Of a stretch of DNA of 64,000 nt, positions 1-10,445 are shown in pieces; positions within the stretch are counted from its first letter, which is position 1; each line of letters starts with the position of its first letter. The notes under the pieces are model-generated. The model saw nothing but the letters and a program-made list of their open reading frames with translations. It was not told the origin of the DNA and ran no database searches. The position numbers were made by a program, and so were the translations under genes. The DNA is from Actinia tenebrosa (taxonomy: Eukaryota > Cnidaria > Anthozoa > Actiniaria > Actiniidae): positions 12,511 to 76,510 of the forward strand of contig NW_022260445.1 in NCBI RefSeq assembly GCF_009602425.1, given 5' to 3'.

Positions 1-315
1 AAAAAATTGAAAATATTAATATTCGTGCGTCAATCTACAAAATAATTTTGCGGTAAAAAGTGTGAAAAAAAATATTTTAAAAACCTCCTAAATTCGAATT
101 TCCTTATTTTGATATTTTGAAATTAATGAAAAGGAGAATTTACGAAAAAGGTTGTCAAACAGGTTGAAGAAATCATGCAGCTGCCTCAATATTTATATTA
201 TATTCGTTCCTAGCTTTTTCAATTAAATTTTCGTTAAAATTACTGGTGCGACTTATGCATGGTGCTGTTGATTTAAGTCTTCCATATTGATGTAGCGCAG
301 ACATTATAAGTCCGT

Positions 316-613
316 GTCATTATTGCCTTATAGTCATCTTCTTATTTACCTGTATTATGTAAAAGACCGTATTCTCAAGGTTGCGTGCTCATCCAAATTT
401 AAGGAAATTGACGGGCCACGATACCAGAACACGAGTATTATCATGCATTGTTATGAAATGTTTTTCGATAAGAATTCATAAAAACGATTGTATTTCTCTT
501 TGAATATAAAACTGTCTTCTCAATTTTACTGAATCTTCGTTTTTCAGTTTTGTGGCCCGTCAAGTTACGGTCCTTTACACAAGTAAATAAGAAGATGACT
601 AAAGGCAATAATG
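316..613. repeat. Palindromic MITE-like element
   Basis: The two ends are reverse complements. The left arm runs from CATTATTGCC through CATCTTCTTATTTAC to GACGGGCCACG at about 418. The right arm begins near 554 with GTGGCCCGTC and ends with GCAATAATG. The middle, about 135 bp, is unrelated. There is no coding capacity, so it is a non-autonomous DNA-transposon relic of unknown superfamily. Confidence 0.75.
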
Positions 614-887
614 ACAATTCTGTGAATAGACCTTCCTACTTATACGGCGGCCATCTTGAATTCTATTGTTTTATTTAAGACATCATAATATGCCGAGGGG
701 GCGACTATTAGAAAAGTTAAAGACTACACAGCCACTTATCTCAGCAACTTTGATGATCCTTGCAGTTCGAACTTCTTGTTCTGTATGTAACGGCACTGTC
801 TTAATTTGTTGTCGTTGTCCAGCATTGGCCTTAACTGACGAAGATATTAATTTTTGAAACAAAAGGACCTCTGGAACCTTGGGTAGA

Positions 888-1148
888 CAAGGGCATAGCC
901 AGGATTTTCCAAAGGGGGCCCAAATTTAAAAATCCGCCATCTTGTTTGCACCGAAAACAAAACAAAAAACGGCCTTACGTTTGAAGTTTTATTTACAAAA
1001 ATAAATAATATAAAAATCGACATCACATTTTACGTTATAATTTGACAAAAAAAGTAATTCAAAATTACGGTAAGAAATCTAAAAAGCTGCCATTTTGTTG
1101 AAGGGTGGTGGCCCTAGCCCCCTTGACACCCCCTGGCTGCGCCCTTGG
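888..1148. repeat. Palindromic element with GGGC-type ends
   Basis: The left end reads CAAGGGCATAGCCAGG and the right end CCTGGCTGCGCCCTTGG, which are imperfect reverse complements. The inner arms (AAAATCCGCCAT and a complementary run near 1085) also pair. A related palindrome with ends GCAAGGGCAGATCCAGG lies at 51687-51845, so this looks like a dispersed MITE family. Confidence 0.7.
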
Positions 1149-1285
1149 TAATACTAATGAGGAAGCACTCTTTAAGAAGACCATGCGCACATTAAAAGGA
1201 AAATTGCTCGCCCCTCATCTTGCTGCTTAACCAGAGTGTGTACTGTTTTATAAAATCTTCCTCAATCCTGTTTATCTTGATCCAG

Positions 1286-4200
1286 GCTATACGAGTGTTC
1301 CTCATGATGCGTGACTTGTGCCTAACCCTTCTGAAGAAGACAGAAACACGACTTCCATTATCCAAAGTAGAATACTCTGTTCATTTAGAAGACGTCTTGG
1401 ATCTCAGTAAGTATATATATTTATAAAATAACTGTTATACATCTCGCGTTCTGATTGGTTGGGAGCGTGTGCTTGCGCTCGTTTTCTACTTCTTCAATAT
1501 ATATTGGTTGTCATGTCTGCAATTGCAGTCTTTGAGCGATCCTTTCGAACTCGGACAGTTTCAACAGCTTGTTGTGAAATTGTTTTTTTTTTTTACTTCC
1601 GCCAGTCAAAAACAATAAGTATCAAGTGATTATTTTTCATTGACGGCAGCGAAAAACCAAATTTCAGCATGCAGCCTGTAAATACCTAGTTTACAGAATA
1701 TTGAAAACCCCAGTAAAGCCCCGTTTGCACTAGCGATTTTTACGTCGATTTTTGCTGCGATTTTTTTGCGATTTTTTCCATAATAAATGATGGTAAAGAA
1801 TTTACTTGTAAAGTTTTTTTCAGGATATTGAAAAAGATTTTCCTAGACGAATGTCTCTTTTGAAGGATGAGACAAATGAATTCATATTTCCGAAAATTGC
1901 AGCAAAAATCGCCGCAAAAATCGCCAGTGTAAACGGGGCTTAAAACCTTTGAGAAAAATGTATGCTGAAAGAAAGGAAAACCACTATTTCTCACTGGGCT
2001 TCCTTTTTTATTGTGTAAACAATCCCAAATTAGTCCAGACAGAAATAAAAACCTCAACCATGTATACGTCAACGTTAAGTATTATGCTTGTTTTTTCCCT
2101 TTACAGATAACAGTGATTTGATTTCATGTACAGTTCAAATGGAAGACAAGTATGTATACCTTTAGTGTGGTTAAACGAGACCAGATTTCATGAGCGTGCG
2201 GTGTAAAAGAGCTTTAACACCATCATAATTATCATCATCATCATCGTCATCATCATCATGATCATCATCATTGTCATCATCATCATTGTCATCATCATCA
2301 TTGTCATCATCATCATCATCATTGTCATCATCATCATTGTCATCATCATCATTGTCATCATCATCATCATCATCATTGTCATCATCACCATTATAAGGCA
2401 GTGGATACGCCAGATCAATCACACTGCTCTAGAATTTACTCTAATACCCGCAACACGGCGCAGACACGGTCACGACAAGGTCACGGTACTGGGTGACCAA
2501 TCATATTGCGCGAGAAAGAAAAAAACAGCCGATCAAAATTCTTTATTATATGGTTAGGATAGTACCATTATTATTACCATTATCATCATCATCATAGTAT
2601 AATCACCATTATTATCACCATTATCATCATCATCATAGTATTAATCGCCATCATTACCAACATTTTCATTATCATCATTCCCCTAGAGTCGTTATTTGGA
2701 TTGTTCACTGTGCCATCATTCATACACCTCATCAGTATCTCGACAATGGACTATTCGCATTTATTTTTCCCTTGCATTCAAACTTCCATCTTTTCCCCCA
2801 TAGGATTGTCAGACGTTTCTTAGTTATCGACGAGGCACAGTTTATTCTAGTTGAGCCTGACACCAGTAAACTGGGCTGGGGGGTGGTCAAGTTTGTTGCA
2901 AGACTTCAAGTAAGTTGTCATGAACTTTATTCTAAGAATCGAGGGCTTAATTTTTACCCTTGATTTATATGGTGCGTTTTATTTTGGCTTTTATATTTTT
3001 GATTTTTTATCAGTTTTGATTTTTTTCTGTCGAAATCCCAAATACTTTTGACTACTTGCTCAGTGCTTTTTCTTTTGCCATAAATCAATGAATCTGGCTG
3101 AATCTTTATTCCTTTTCCTTCCTTCCCATTGCCATTCTCCACTTTTTATTTGCTTTCTCGTTCAATCCCTACTACCCAAAAATTTTTGCCGCTGTCTCGT
3201 GCCACTCATAAGATGAGATATCAATCCTGAACGAATAAAGTTTTACACTGAATACATGAATCAATAGCCTTACCAGTGTTTGTGGGTGTTTATAAGGAGC
3301 ATACACCTCACCCACACCCTCTTAGTATGTGTTTGCAAGAAATGTGTTTCAGGACCTCTCAGAAAAACACCTTGGTGATGAGATCTTCCTATATAAACAT
3401 TGTTATTATTATTATTAAGAAACATACACCTCACCCTTCCCCCCTTAGTATGTGTTAACAAGGAAAATACACCTCACCCACACACTTTTATTTTGGGTTT
3501 GTAAGAAACATACACCTCACCCACGCCCCCTTAGTATGTGTTTACAAGGAAAATACACCTCACCCACACCCTTTTAGTATGTGTTTGTAAGAAACATACA
3601 CCTCACCCACACCCTTTTAGTATGTGTTTGTAAGAAACATACACCTCNTCACCCACACCCTTTTAGTATGTGTTTGTAAGAAACATACACCTCACCCACA
3701 CCCTTTTAGTATGTGTTTGTAAGAAACATACACCTCACCCACAACCTTTTAGTATGTGTTTGTAAGAAACATACACCTCACCCATACCCCCTTAGTATGT
3801 GTTTACAAGGAAAATACACCTCACCCACACCCTTTTAGTATGTATTTGTAAGGAACATACACCTCACCCACACCCTCTTAGTATGTGTTTGCAAGCGATT
3901 AAAAAAGGCTTACCTATATTTTCTTCAGGACGTNGAGACGGCTCCTGACAAAGAGGACAGTCGTTCTCTGTTTATCACTATTCATCAACCTTTTACTGCG
4001 AGGAGTCTTGCTAAAGTCCGGTCTCGACCAATTCTTTCGGCCAAGTTCATCTTTGATGATTATATTCGATGCATGTCAGCAAAACAGCGTCTGCAGAGAC
4101 GGCGGACAATGCTCAAGCAGAACAAATTGCACAATATTGCGCAACTGCTAGAGCTGCCTGCAATGGCGACCCCTCCAGCGCATTACTACACAATTACACC

Positions 4201-4909
4201 GCCTTCCTACATCAATCTAGGCTCGGGAAAACCATATGTGGTTTCACCGTCCTCGTCTCAGGACTCCGGTCAAACCGGTCGAGAGAGGACTGGTTTAGAA
4301 TCAAGAGACCGAGCTGACGCCTTTACGACCATATCTGGGCCAGAAGACTGCTGGTCACCAAGCGCCAATCGAAATAAGCCAAGGACTACCTCGCAGGCTC
4401 AAGCATTGGCTCAAGTGTTGGAGCAGTCTCCTCCACCTGGGAATAATGGTGTGGCAGAGATGCGGGTCAGTGACAATACAATACGCACGAGAAGTACATC
4501 AGTGGAGGAGGAAGCGGAGGAGGCTCTTGATATGGAGTCAACGAATGGACAGAATCCCTTGTTAGCGCGGGTACGGGAGCAAGAATCAATCAGTGACAGT
4601 TCATCCTCTGAACCCTCCAGCAGGAGGGAATCGATCGATAACCTTAGAGAGTTACGTCTCATCAAGTTTAAATCACACTCCGCTCCCCCCACCCCACGGG
4701 GTGGAAGACACCCACCTCCTCTAGGCTCCTGTGACTTTGGTGATATCAATTTGCTATCAATTCCTTGCTTATCTGACCCAGCATTCTATGTGAGCAAAGG
4801 TTTGGATGAGATATCGAACAAAAACAGCGCGCCAAAAAAGACAAAATCCGCTGGTAAAAAGTCTAATCGCAAGAAAAGGGGACACTCGAGAAGAAGGGTT
4901 ACTAAATAA
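1286..4909 (+). CDS. CLEC16A: CLEC16A homologue, 3' part (last four exons)
   Basis: CLEC16A (Drosophila ema, worm gop-1) is an endosome/lysosome-associated protein linked to late-endosome maturation and mitophagy. Four exons join in frame: 1286-1406, 2107-2149, 2804-2909 and 3929-4909 (TAA at 4907-4909), giving 416 residues. They match human CLEC16A collinearly: AIRVFLMMRDL, DVLDLNNSDLIACT-like, LVEPDTSKLGWGVVKF, and FIFDDYIRCMSAKQRL leading to LLELP. All donors are GTAAGT or GTATGT and all acceptors AG. The tail after about residue 145 is Ser/Pro/Glu-rich and ends in a very basic stretch (KKTKSAGKKSNRKKRGHSR), as poorly conserved as in other animals. The N-terminal FPL domain and the start codon lie left of the window. 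One n at 3934 falls in a GTN codon, so it is still Val. Confidence 0.93.
1428..1480 (+). repeat. Fragment of dispersed repeat
   Basis: The run GCGTTCTGATTGGTTGGGAG followed by GTGTGCTT at 1447-1475 recurs almost exactly at 27657-27686, where it opens a longer repeat cluster. It is a short relic in CLEC16A intron sequence. Confidence 0.6.
1714..1943. repeat. Palindromic MITE-like element in CLEC16A intron
   Basis: The left end TAAAGCCCCGTTTGCACTAG with internal GCGATTTTT runs is the near-exact reverse complement of the right end, GCGATTTT-complement runs followed by CAGTGTAAACGGGGCTTA. The arms are about 50 bp and include direct internal repeats of the CGATTTTT motif. Confidence 0.8.
2226..2395 (+). 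repeat. TCA/ATC trinucleotide microsatellite
   Basis: Nearly pure (ATC)n interrupted by regular TTG variants, giving a higher-order pattern of ATCATCATCATTGTC units. It lies in the CLEC16A intron between 2150 and 2803. A looser ATT/ATC tract continues at 2563-2690. Open frames across it encode only runs of Asp, Met or Ile and are repeat artefacts. Confidence 0.95.
3285..3895 (+). repeat. 44-bp minisatellite in the last CLEC16A intron
   Basis: About 14 tandem units of a 44-bp repeat. Each contains GTATGTGTTTGTAAGAAACA followed by TACACCTCACCCACACCC. Spacing was measured between successive AGTATGTG motifs, for example 3575 and 3619. Units vary by substitutions (GTAAGAAAC against ACAAGGAAAA) and one non-repeat interruption lies near 3350-3410. 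The array ends about 30 bp before the acceptor at 3927-3928. There are no unique spacers, so it is not a CRISPR array. Confidence 0.95.
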
Positions 4910-4997
4910 ACTGTCTAGAAACTAAAATATATTATAATAATATGAATTACAAATACAAGATATATTATGATCAATGTGGTAAGGTAGGAAAATCTTT

Positions 4998-5222
4998 AGC
5001 CTCCTCTGCAGGCTTCTCTTTGAATATCTCTGTCTCTCTCTCTGGGAACGAAGAAACAAAAACGGACACGAGAGGGGAGGAGAGGAGGGGGGAAAAGAAA
5101 GAGGGAGAGATTAAACTTCTCTTTATTTCGCTTTTTCGCCCTCCGTGCCCTCCGCGGTTCTATGCCAAAGGAAGCCCACCCCGCGAAAGGAAGCCCAAGG
5201 AGTTGCCTTGCGGAGCAGGCTA
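4998..5222. repeat. Element with TAGCCTCC-type inverted ends
   Basis: The left end TAGCCTCCTCTGCAGGCTTC pairs imperfectly with the right end, which reads GGAAGCCC...GCGGAGCAGGCTA. The interior is a purine-rich GAGAGG tract. The same end motif (TAGCCTCCTTTGCAG) forms a tight hairpin at 62637-62716, and a single end occurs near 13968. Confidence 0.6.
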
Positions 5223-5392
5223 GAAAATCTTAATTAAATTATCATGTTAAGAACATTATTTAATTAAATGTCCAAATTTGGGTTGAATGCTTGCGCATGC
5301 GTTTGTTCATCGTGAAAACGTACGGTCTTGCAAGAAAATCCTATGGAATTGTTACGCAATAATGTTGCAGAATGTACCGCAATAAACCTTTT

Positions 5393-5554
5393 TACCTTGG
5401 GCTTAATGTTTTCCCATTTCAGACCACTTGTCATTCTCTTGAGGATAAGATTTCTTGTTCTAGATGTATCGAGTTACATGTGTCTTCTTATGCGCAACCG
5501 CTAAACAAATAGAGTGAAATGGGATCTGAAATGGGAAACATTACACCCAAGGTA
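5393..5554. repeat. Palindromic MITE family A, best copy
   Basis: The left end TACCTTGGGCTTAATGTTTT and the right end, AAACATTACACCCAAGGTA, are near-perfect reverse complements. Inside, CCCATTTCAGA with GTCATTCTC pairs with a complementary CTGAAATGGG block. It is 162 bp with no coding capacity. Recognisable relatives in this window lie at 5766-5895, 9586-9626, 17737-17885, 41260-41380, 46460-46545, 47533-47630, 51869-52012, 55185-55290 and 57478-57630. Confidence 0.85.
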
Positions 5555-5765
5555 AAGAGGTCTGTTGTTTTTGTTGCAAAAGTTCGTTTTTGTTGTCCTA
5601 TCCGATTGGAACTCTACCAAAGGTGCAGTAGTATGAGCAACAAACTAATATTATTTTTGTTATTCTTACAGTGCAATTTTTGCTCAGTCATACTACACAT
5701 GTCACAATATATCTTTCTTACTCAAAGTGGAAGCTTGTTGTTCTTTACACCAGAGCTTTGCACGC

Positions 5766-5895
5766 CTACCTTCGACCACGTGTCATTCTCTTCGTTTGAG
5801 TAGTATCCATATTCATATGTCTTNTCGTGCGCAACCATTACTCAAAGAAATGATGCTCTAGAGAGTGATACGTAGTCGGAAATAGGAAAATTTAA
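5766..5895. repeat. MITE family A, diverged copy
   Basis: Shows the family core: CCACGTGTCATTCTCTT, then ATCCATATTCATATGTCTT, then AAAGAAATGATGCTCTAGAG. The ends are eroded. It lies less than 250 bp from the best copy at 5393. Confidence 0.7.
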
Positions 5896-6243
5896 TATCC
5901 AAATTCAAAGGGTCAGAGAGCAAAGTTTGCGATGCATCTTGCAAAACATTGATGCACGATTTTAGAGCAGATTTACCAAACCGACTAACGTACTGTCTCT
6001 CTTTCGAAAATTTCGAAAATGAGGACACCCAGTCATGTAAGGCTACTCATTCAAAATAAAGGTGGATATAGCGCGAATTTGGGTCAAGCGGGAGATACAA
6101 CCGAGGGTAAGAGAGACCCANCTAACGAAATTAGAGGTAATAAAAAATACTTTAATATTTGTTAAAGTTTTTATTTTAATTAACATCAGTTTTACCATCA
6201 ATTCTGACTATTAGCCAATCCGAGGTTGAGCCAGAACCGTCGA

Positions 6244-6377
6244 GGAAAAGACTGGGTCGAGTTAGCATTGCAGTGCATTATGGGAATTTTTTAGGAGACG
6301 AAAACGCCATCTTGGAAATATGTCCTCTAAAATGGTCCCACAATGCACTGTAATGCCAACTCGACCCAGTCGTTTCC
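6244..6377. repeat. Short hairpin element, arms about 45 bp
   Basis: The left arm contains AAAGACTGGGTCGAGTTAGC and GCAGTGCATTATGGGA. The right arm is its reverse complement with a few mismatches (TCCCACAATGCACTG, GCCAACTCGACCCAGTCGTT). The loop is about 50 bp. Typical of a MITE. Confidence 0.85.
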
Positions 6378-6421
6378 TTAAATTAGCCTCTGAATGACTA
6401 ATATCTTCGACTCTATGTATG

Positions 6422-6739
6422 GTTCAGACATTTGCTTTTTTGTCCTTTTAAAGGATCTTCCTTATTAGTGCGATGAAAACTCTACTGCCGAATCATCGGT
6501 CCACAACACAGGTAGCCCAAACTCTGTTTCTGGAAGAGTTGTGTTGACTTTTTAAGTATGAAGTTTTAAATATGAGTATGATTCAGTTTAGTTCAGACAT
6601 TTGCTTTTTTGTCCTTTTTAAGGATCTTCTTTCTTAGTGCGATGAAAACTCTACTGCCGAATCATCGGTCCACAACACAGGTAGCCCAAACTTTGTTTCT
6701 GGAAGAGTTGCATTGACTTTTTAAGTATGAAGTTTTAAA
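6422..6739 (+). repeat. Direct tandem duplication, unit about 170 bp
   Basis: The block beginning GTTCAGACATTTGCTTTTTT and ending TTAAGTATGAAGTTTTAAAT occurs at 6422-6570 and again at about 6591-6739 with very few differences, so the duplication is recent. The unit has no open frame of note. Confidence 0.9.
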
Positions 6740-6933
6740 TAGCACATTTTCATTATGGTCATTATGGTGTCGCGTTAACCACAACTACTTGCACACTTTT
6801 TTCTGTTCAGTTGATTAGCACCATTTGTTTTACTATTCTCATGAAAAAATACAAATTTGAAAATTTCAATGCAAGTAAAANGTAGTACAGTGTATATTCG
6901 GCCTAAAGTGGGAAAGCGTATTGCGAATGATTA

Positions 6934-9900
6934 CTATAGTACAGTCATTTTCTCGAGTATTACAAGTTCTTTGTCTGTTGACTCTTTCAGCTTGACCTCT
7001 TCTGGTGTGCTAGTATTATGAATGAATCTCATGAAAAGAGGCAAAGACGCAGAGACAAAGAGGAAGACACCAGCAGTGATAAAGGCAGGATGGTAAGAAC
7101 CACTAAAATCTGCTATTACGCCTGTGAATTAAACGCGATGTTAAATATATGGACAATGTCCATTATCGTCATTAGCAGCAGCAATATTAGCAGACATCAC
7201 CAGTATAACATCGTCTTCATTTATTATCATCATCAGCCACCATCTCCAATTATCATCAGTCATCAACACCACCACCACGGTTATCATTACCGTATCATCT
7301 TCATTGACATCATCAACAGTCATCATAACCAATCATCATCAGTTATCATCACCACCACCACGGTTATCATTACCGTATCATCGTCATTGGCATCATCATC
7401 AGTCATCACTATCATCGTCATCATGAACATCACCATACAACACTGTGTCTGATAAACATTATCTCAACCAATCGCAATCTCAGTCATCATGATCCTTTCC
7501 ATCACTACAACCAACTATAAAAAATATATAAACATTTTGCCATTTGATTATTCACGTCATCTAGAATCGATACTGAAAACATTGAGTAGGGCTCATAGCC
7601 GCTTTAGAACGTGTTCAGTAACAATAATAGCAATGCCAAATCTTTTCTGACTGGAATACGTACCTGCGAACACAGGACCGATCAAGTAGCTTAAACCCAT
7701 GAAGGTACAGTACCATCCAAAGCCCATACCAGGGAAAGTTATCAGGATATAACTATGCATCGAGGTCATGATCACACCCTCGCATATCCCATACATCACA
7801 GAATATACAATGAGGAAAGTAAGACTGGTAGCCAATGGCAACGAGACGTCGATGATTCCAAATACCACTACTGCAAGCTGAAAGATGCAAAGGTGAGAGA
7901 TCCAGCCAGTGTCGCATAACTTGCCGGTAAGGATCCTAGATATGAGAGATGCAATGCCGATGGCGAAGTACATCCATGATGAGCTACTGATTGGGATTCC
8001 AAGATCCTCGGCGTACTTCGCCTGGGGGAAAAAGTGGTCCAATCATTTCAAGGTTTTTTAAAAGTTTGAGTTAGTACCTTTTGTTCCCTGTATAGTAAGT
8101 TCTCTATAAGTCCTCCATTCCCTAGGTGAGGCAGTTTATATTTATATACTTCATGGTAAATCTACTGATGCAGGAGCTTATATGGTGGTCCTAGCTAGGG
8201 CGCCTGGGAACCTCTTCAACAAAAGCATCTCATTCGTGAAGTGCATTTACAGGCGCTGAAGAAATTAGAACAAAAAGCGAATTAATGAGAATTGATTTTG
8301 GCGCGAAACAAATTAAACTTCTCAAGAAAAAAGCGAGACGAAAACATTCGGGTTCGTCACTCGACCTTCTCTTACAACTAATCCATACGCATTCTAGGAA
8401 GCAGTAGATTTGGACCACTTTGGACCGCGAATAGTGATAATTGCAAGTGGTATTTTTGGCTGTATTGTGCTGTTGCCCGGAAAACAAGGTGTTTAGTGAA
8501 GGGCAAATATGCTTCACTTCATGGATCTGTAGTAGTCTATACTCTAATATTAGTAACACAATACCACACGACAGACCGATGCTAAAACAGCTCGAGCCAA
8601 ACATAAAATGGTTGATATTTTCGTGAACCAAACTTACCAAATGTATTGACGGCATGATGTAACCAAGACAAGCTACTGACATTGTTAGACACAACAGCAT
8701 GAACACTGGGTTCATCAGCACCGACGTTTTAAGCAGCTTTGTCCATTGTTTAGTCAGCTTCGTCTGACTGTTATCTCGAGTGTTTTGTGATGTGTGCTTC
8801 ATTTTTCTATTGATGCTGCATCCCAAAAAGCATGGCAGCGTGTTCAGTGCAGCCAAGATCATCATTGCTTTCCTCCAATCAAAATGCTCCAATAATTTTT
8901 GAATGACAGGTGTCATGAATAGAAGCCCGCCCGCGTTGCCTGAGTTCAGAATAGCCAAGCCAAGAGACCGATGTCGATTAAAGTACAGGGGAACAATCTG
9001 CATGGCTGAAATGAAGACTAAACAAGAAGCAAAGCCAAATCCAACGCCGTAAGAGAGTAAGAGAACGTAGACATTCGGAGCAAACGATGAACCAAGTTGC
9101 GCAATAGCGGTTGTTAGCCCACCTCCTATCATCGTTAACCGACAGCCAAAGCGGTCACAAAGCTTTGACGCAATTGGTGCAAGTAAAGCCGAAAGAGCCA
9201 CAGTGACTGATCCGGCAAGGGCTGAGACAAACGGAATAAAAAAAGCCAAAGATTAACCAAAGTGTCTATCACCCTTCTAACTATTCTGAGAATGGACGCT
9301 TTTCAAAAGTATCTTGGCTGCGAAGTTAACATGTGGAAATACAAAAGAAAACACACTTTTACTCGATGACATTCGTGGCATTTGTTTTTGGTATTTCCAT
9401 GTCAGCCTCGCATACAAGATAATTTTAAGAATGGTCCATTGATTCTACATGGATTAAGATGTTGAATTACACGAAAAATTGGCATGGATAGTTTGAGTGC
9501 GGCTTCTTGATGTTATAAAAGAAGGTTTTTCTATGCTATTGCTAATGCTATGGCGTAAGAGGAGGCATTTATGGTTATTTGTTGAAATGGGCAAAACATT
9601 ACGTTCAAGGTAAAGAGGTCTATTCAGGTTATGATTTACTTCATCCAGTTTGTCTCCGTATCCGTCCCCGTCCCCGTGACATCCTCTAAAAGAAGGATTC
9701 AATTCCATTCCCACTGACCCTCGTTTCATCCAAGACATTCCAACCAAACTAGAGCTCATTTTACCTGTCGCTGCTTTTCCAGCCTGGAATTCATCAAGAA
9801 TAGAAGGAAAAAAGAGCCCATAGGTGTAAGCACTTCCCAAGTTGATCATACTGGCCAGAGAACAACAGAAACACACTCTCCAAGCGGTACATTTGTCCAA

Positions 9901-10005
9901 CTCATTGTCCGTATCTTGAATGAAAGACATCCATGTTTTCTTTTTCCTGGCGTCATCTTGTGGACGTTGCTGATTGGATAGTGTTGCTATAACTTCNGTA
10001 GGCAT
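6934..10005 (-). CDS. SLC16/monocarboxylate-transporter-like MFS protein
   Basis: Likely a plasma-membrane transporter of the major facilitator superfamily, SLC16 (MCT) branch; the substrate cannot be inferred. Coding exons on the minus strand are 10005-9765, 9221-8638, 8021-7664 and 7109-6934 (TAG), 452 residues, with all phases matching. Features include a first transmembrane segment in AWRVCFCCSLASM...YTYGLFFPSILDEF, a DRFGCR loop, the family motif YFNRHRSLGLAILNSG after segment 4, a charged central loop (HTSQNTRDNSQTKLTKQW), and the second half from KYAEDLGIP to GSYHPAFITAGVF. The canonical first-helix DGGWGW motif of classical MCTs is absent, so it is a divergent member. Start ATG at 10005; the n at 9997 is in ACN, still Thr. 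The second-exon acceptor is odd: the junction drops about four expected residues (see findings). Confidence 0.88.
7150..7440 (+). repeat. ATC/ACC-rich microsatellite in SLC16-like intron 3
   Basis: Degenerate CATCATCACC-type tract inside the intron 7110-7663 of the minus-strand transporter. It contains an imperfect internal duplication of ACCACCACCACGGTTATCAT (near 7268 and 7348). Open frames across it are artefacts. Confidence 0.85.
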
Positions 10006-10189
10006 AGTAATGATAATATGAGTTGCGACTGACGAATATAGGTGGCTTCTATATTTTGCACTTTGCCTTGGNAAACCGTGGATTTAACGTGTGGTGGGCT
10101 ACCTGAAGGTACGATGGAAAGAAATCGAGGGAAGGTTACGTAGGTTAGAGTCAATTTAGTAATGAAGGCCACATTTTTGTTAGGCCTCC

Positions 10190-10445
10190 TTTACATGAAA
10201 GAAAGGTGACCCTCGGTTACTGCTAGGACTACCTCTTGTTTTTGGTGTCCCCTGGGGAAGGAAAACGGCAAAAGACTTGTCCCTAGCACCAGGGTCGCCC
10301 TATCTTTATGTGAACGGTCTCTCATAAGGTAGGGTGATCCTACTGCTAGGGCTACCTCTTGTTTTTGGTGTCCCCTGGGGAAGGAAAACAAAAGACTTGT
10401 CCCTAGCACTAGGGTCACCCTACCTTATGAGAGCGGTCTCTCAGA
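10190..10445. repeat. Two tandem copies of a palindromic element
   Basis: Two units of about 125 bp (10199-10320 and 10325-10445) each contain TACTGCTAGG..CTACCTCTTG and GGTGTCCCCTGGGGAAGGAA. Each unit is itself an inverted repeat: AAGGTAGGGTGATCC pairs with the complementary block near its end. This pattern of a hairpin inside a tandem repeat suggests duplication of an inserted MITE. Confidence 0.8.

Larger units (their letters stand above)
1..1285. other. Probable CLEC16A intron sequence with two palindromic elements
   Basis: No exon could be supported here. The first visible CLEC16A exon begins at 1286 directly after a splice acceptor, so this stretch is most likely the 3' part of the preceding intron. 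It contains two long inverted repeats, listed separately at 316-613 and 888-1148. The open frame at 666-857 shows no similarity to the part of CLEC16A expected upstream of this point. Confidence 0.6.
4910..6933. other. Convergent intergenic region between CLEC16A and the SLC16-like gene
   Basis: This holds both 3' flanks. An A/T-rich stretch right after the CLEC16A stop (4910-4975) may carry its poly(A) signal. The rest is mostly mobile-element relics: a palindrome at 4998-5222, family-A palindromes at 5393-5554 and 5766-5895, a hairpin element at 6244-6377 and a tandem duplication at 6422-6739. I see no coding exon. Confidence 0.7.

Noticed and set aside
666-857. Small plus-strand frame considered as an upstream CLEC16A exon
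   Set aside because: Its residues do not match the part of CLEC16A expected before AIRVFL, and no acceptor/donor pair of the right phase bounds it.
2171-2557. Overlapping open frames encoding runs of Asp, Met or Ile
   Set aside because: They are translations of the ATC microsatellite in a CLEC16A intron.
3285-3895. CRISPR-like repeat array
   Set aside because: It is a head-to-tail minisatellite without unique spacers, in eukaryotic intron sequence.
4411-4749. Antisense open frame over the last CLEC16A exon
   Set aside because: It is a shadow of a real coding exon, with no similarity of its own.
6964-7092. Plus-strand exon-like stretch flanked by CTTTCAG and GTAAGA
   Set aside because: The minus strand of the same bases is the last exon of the SLC16-like gene in the correct phase and with family similarity; the plus-strand splice-like ends are coincidental.
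9230-9249. Start codon for the second half of the transporter at 9249
   Set aside because: The codon is TTG on the minus strand and precedes a splice acceptor; the exon belongs to the larger gene starting at 10005.
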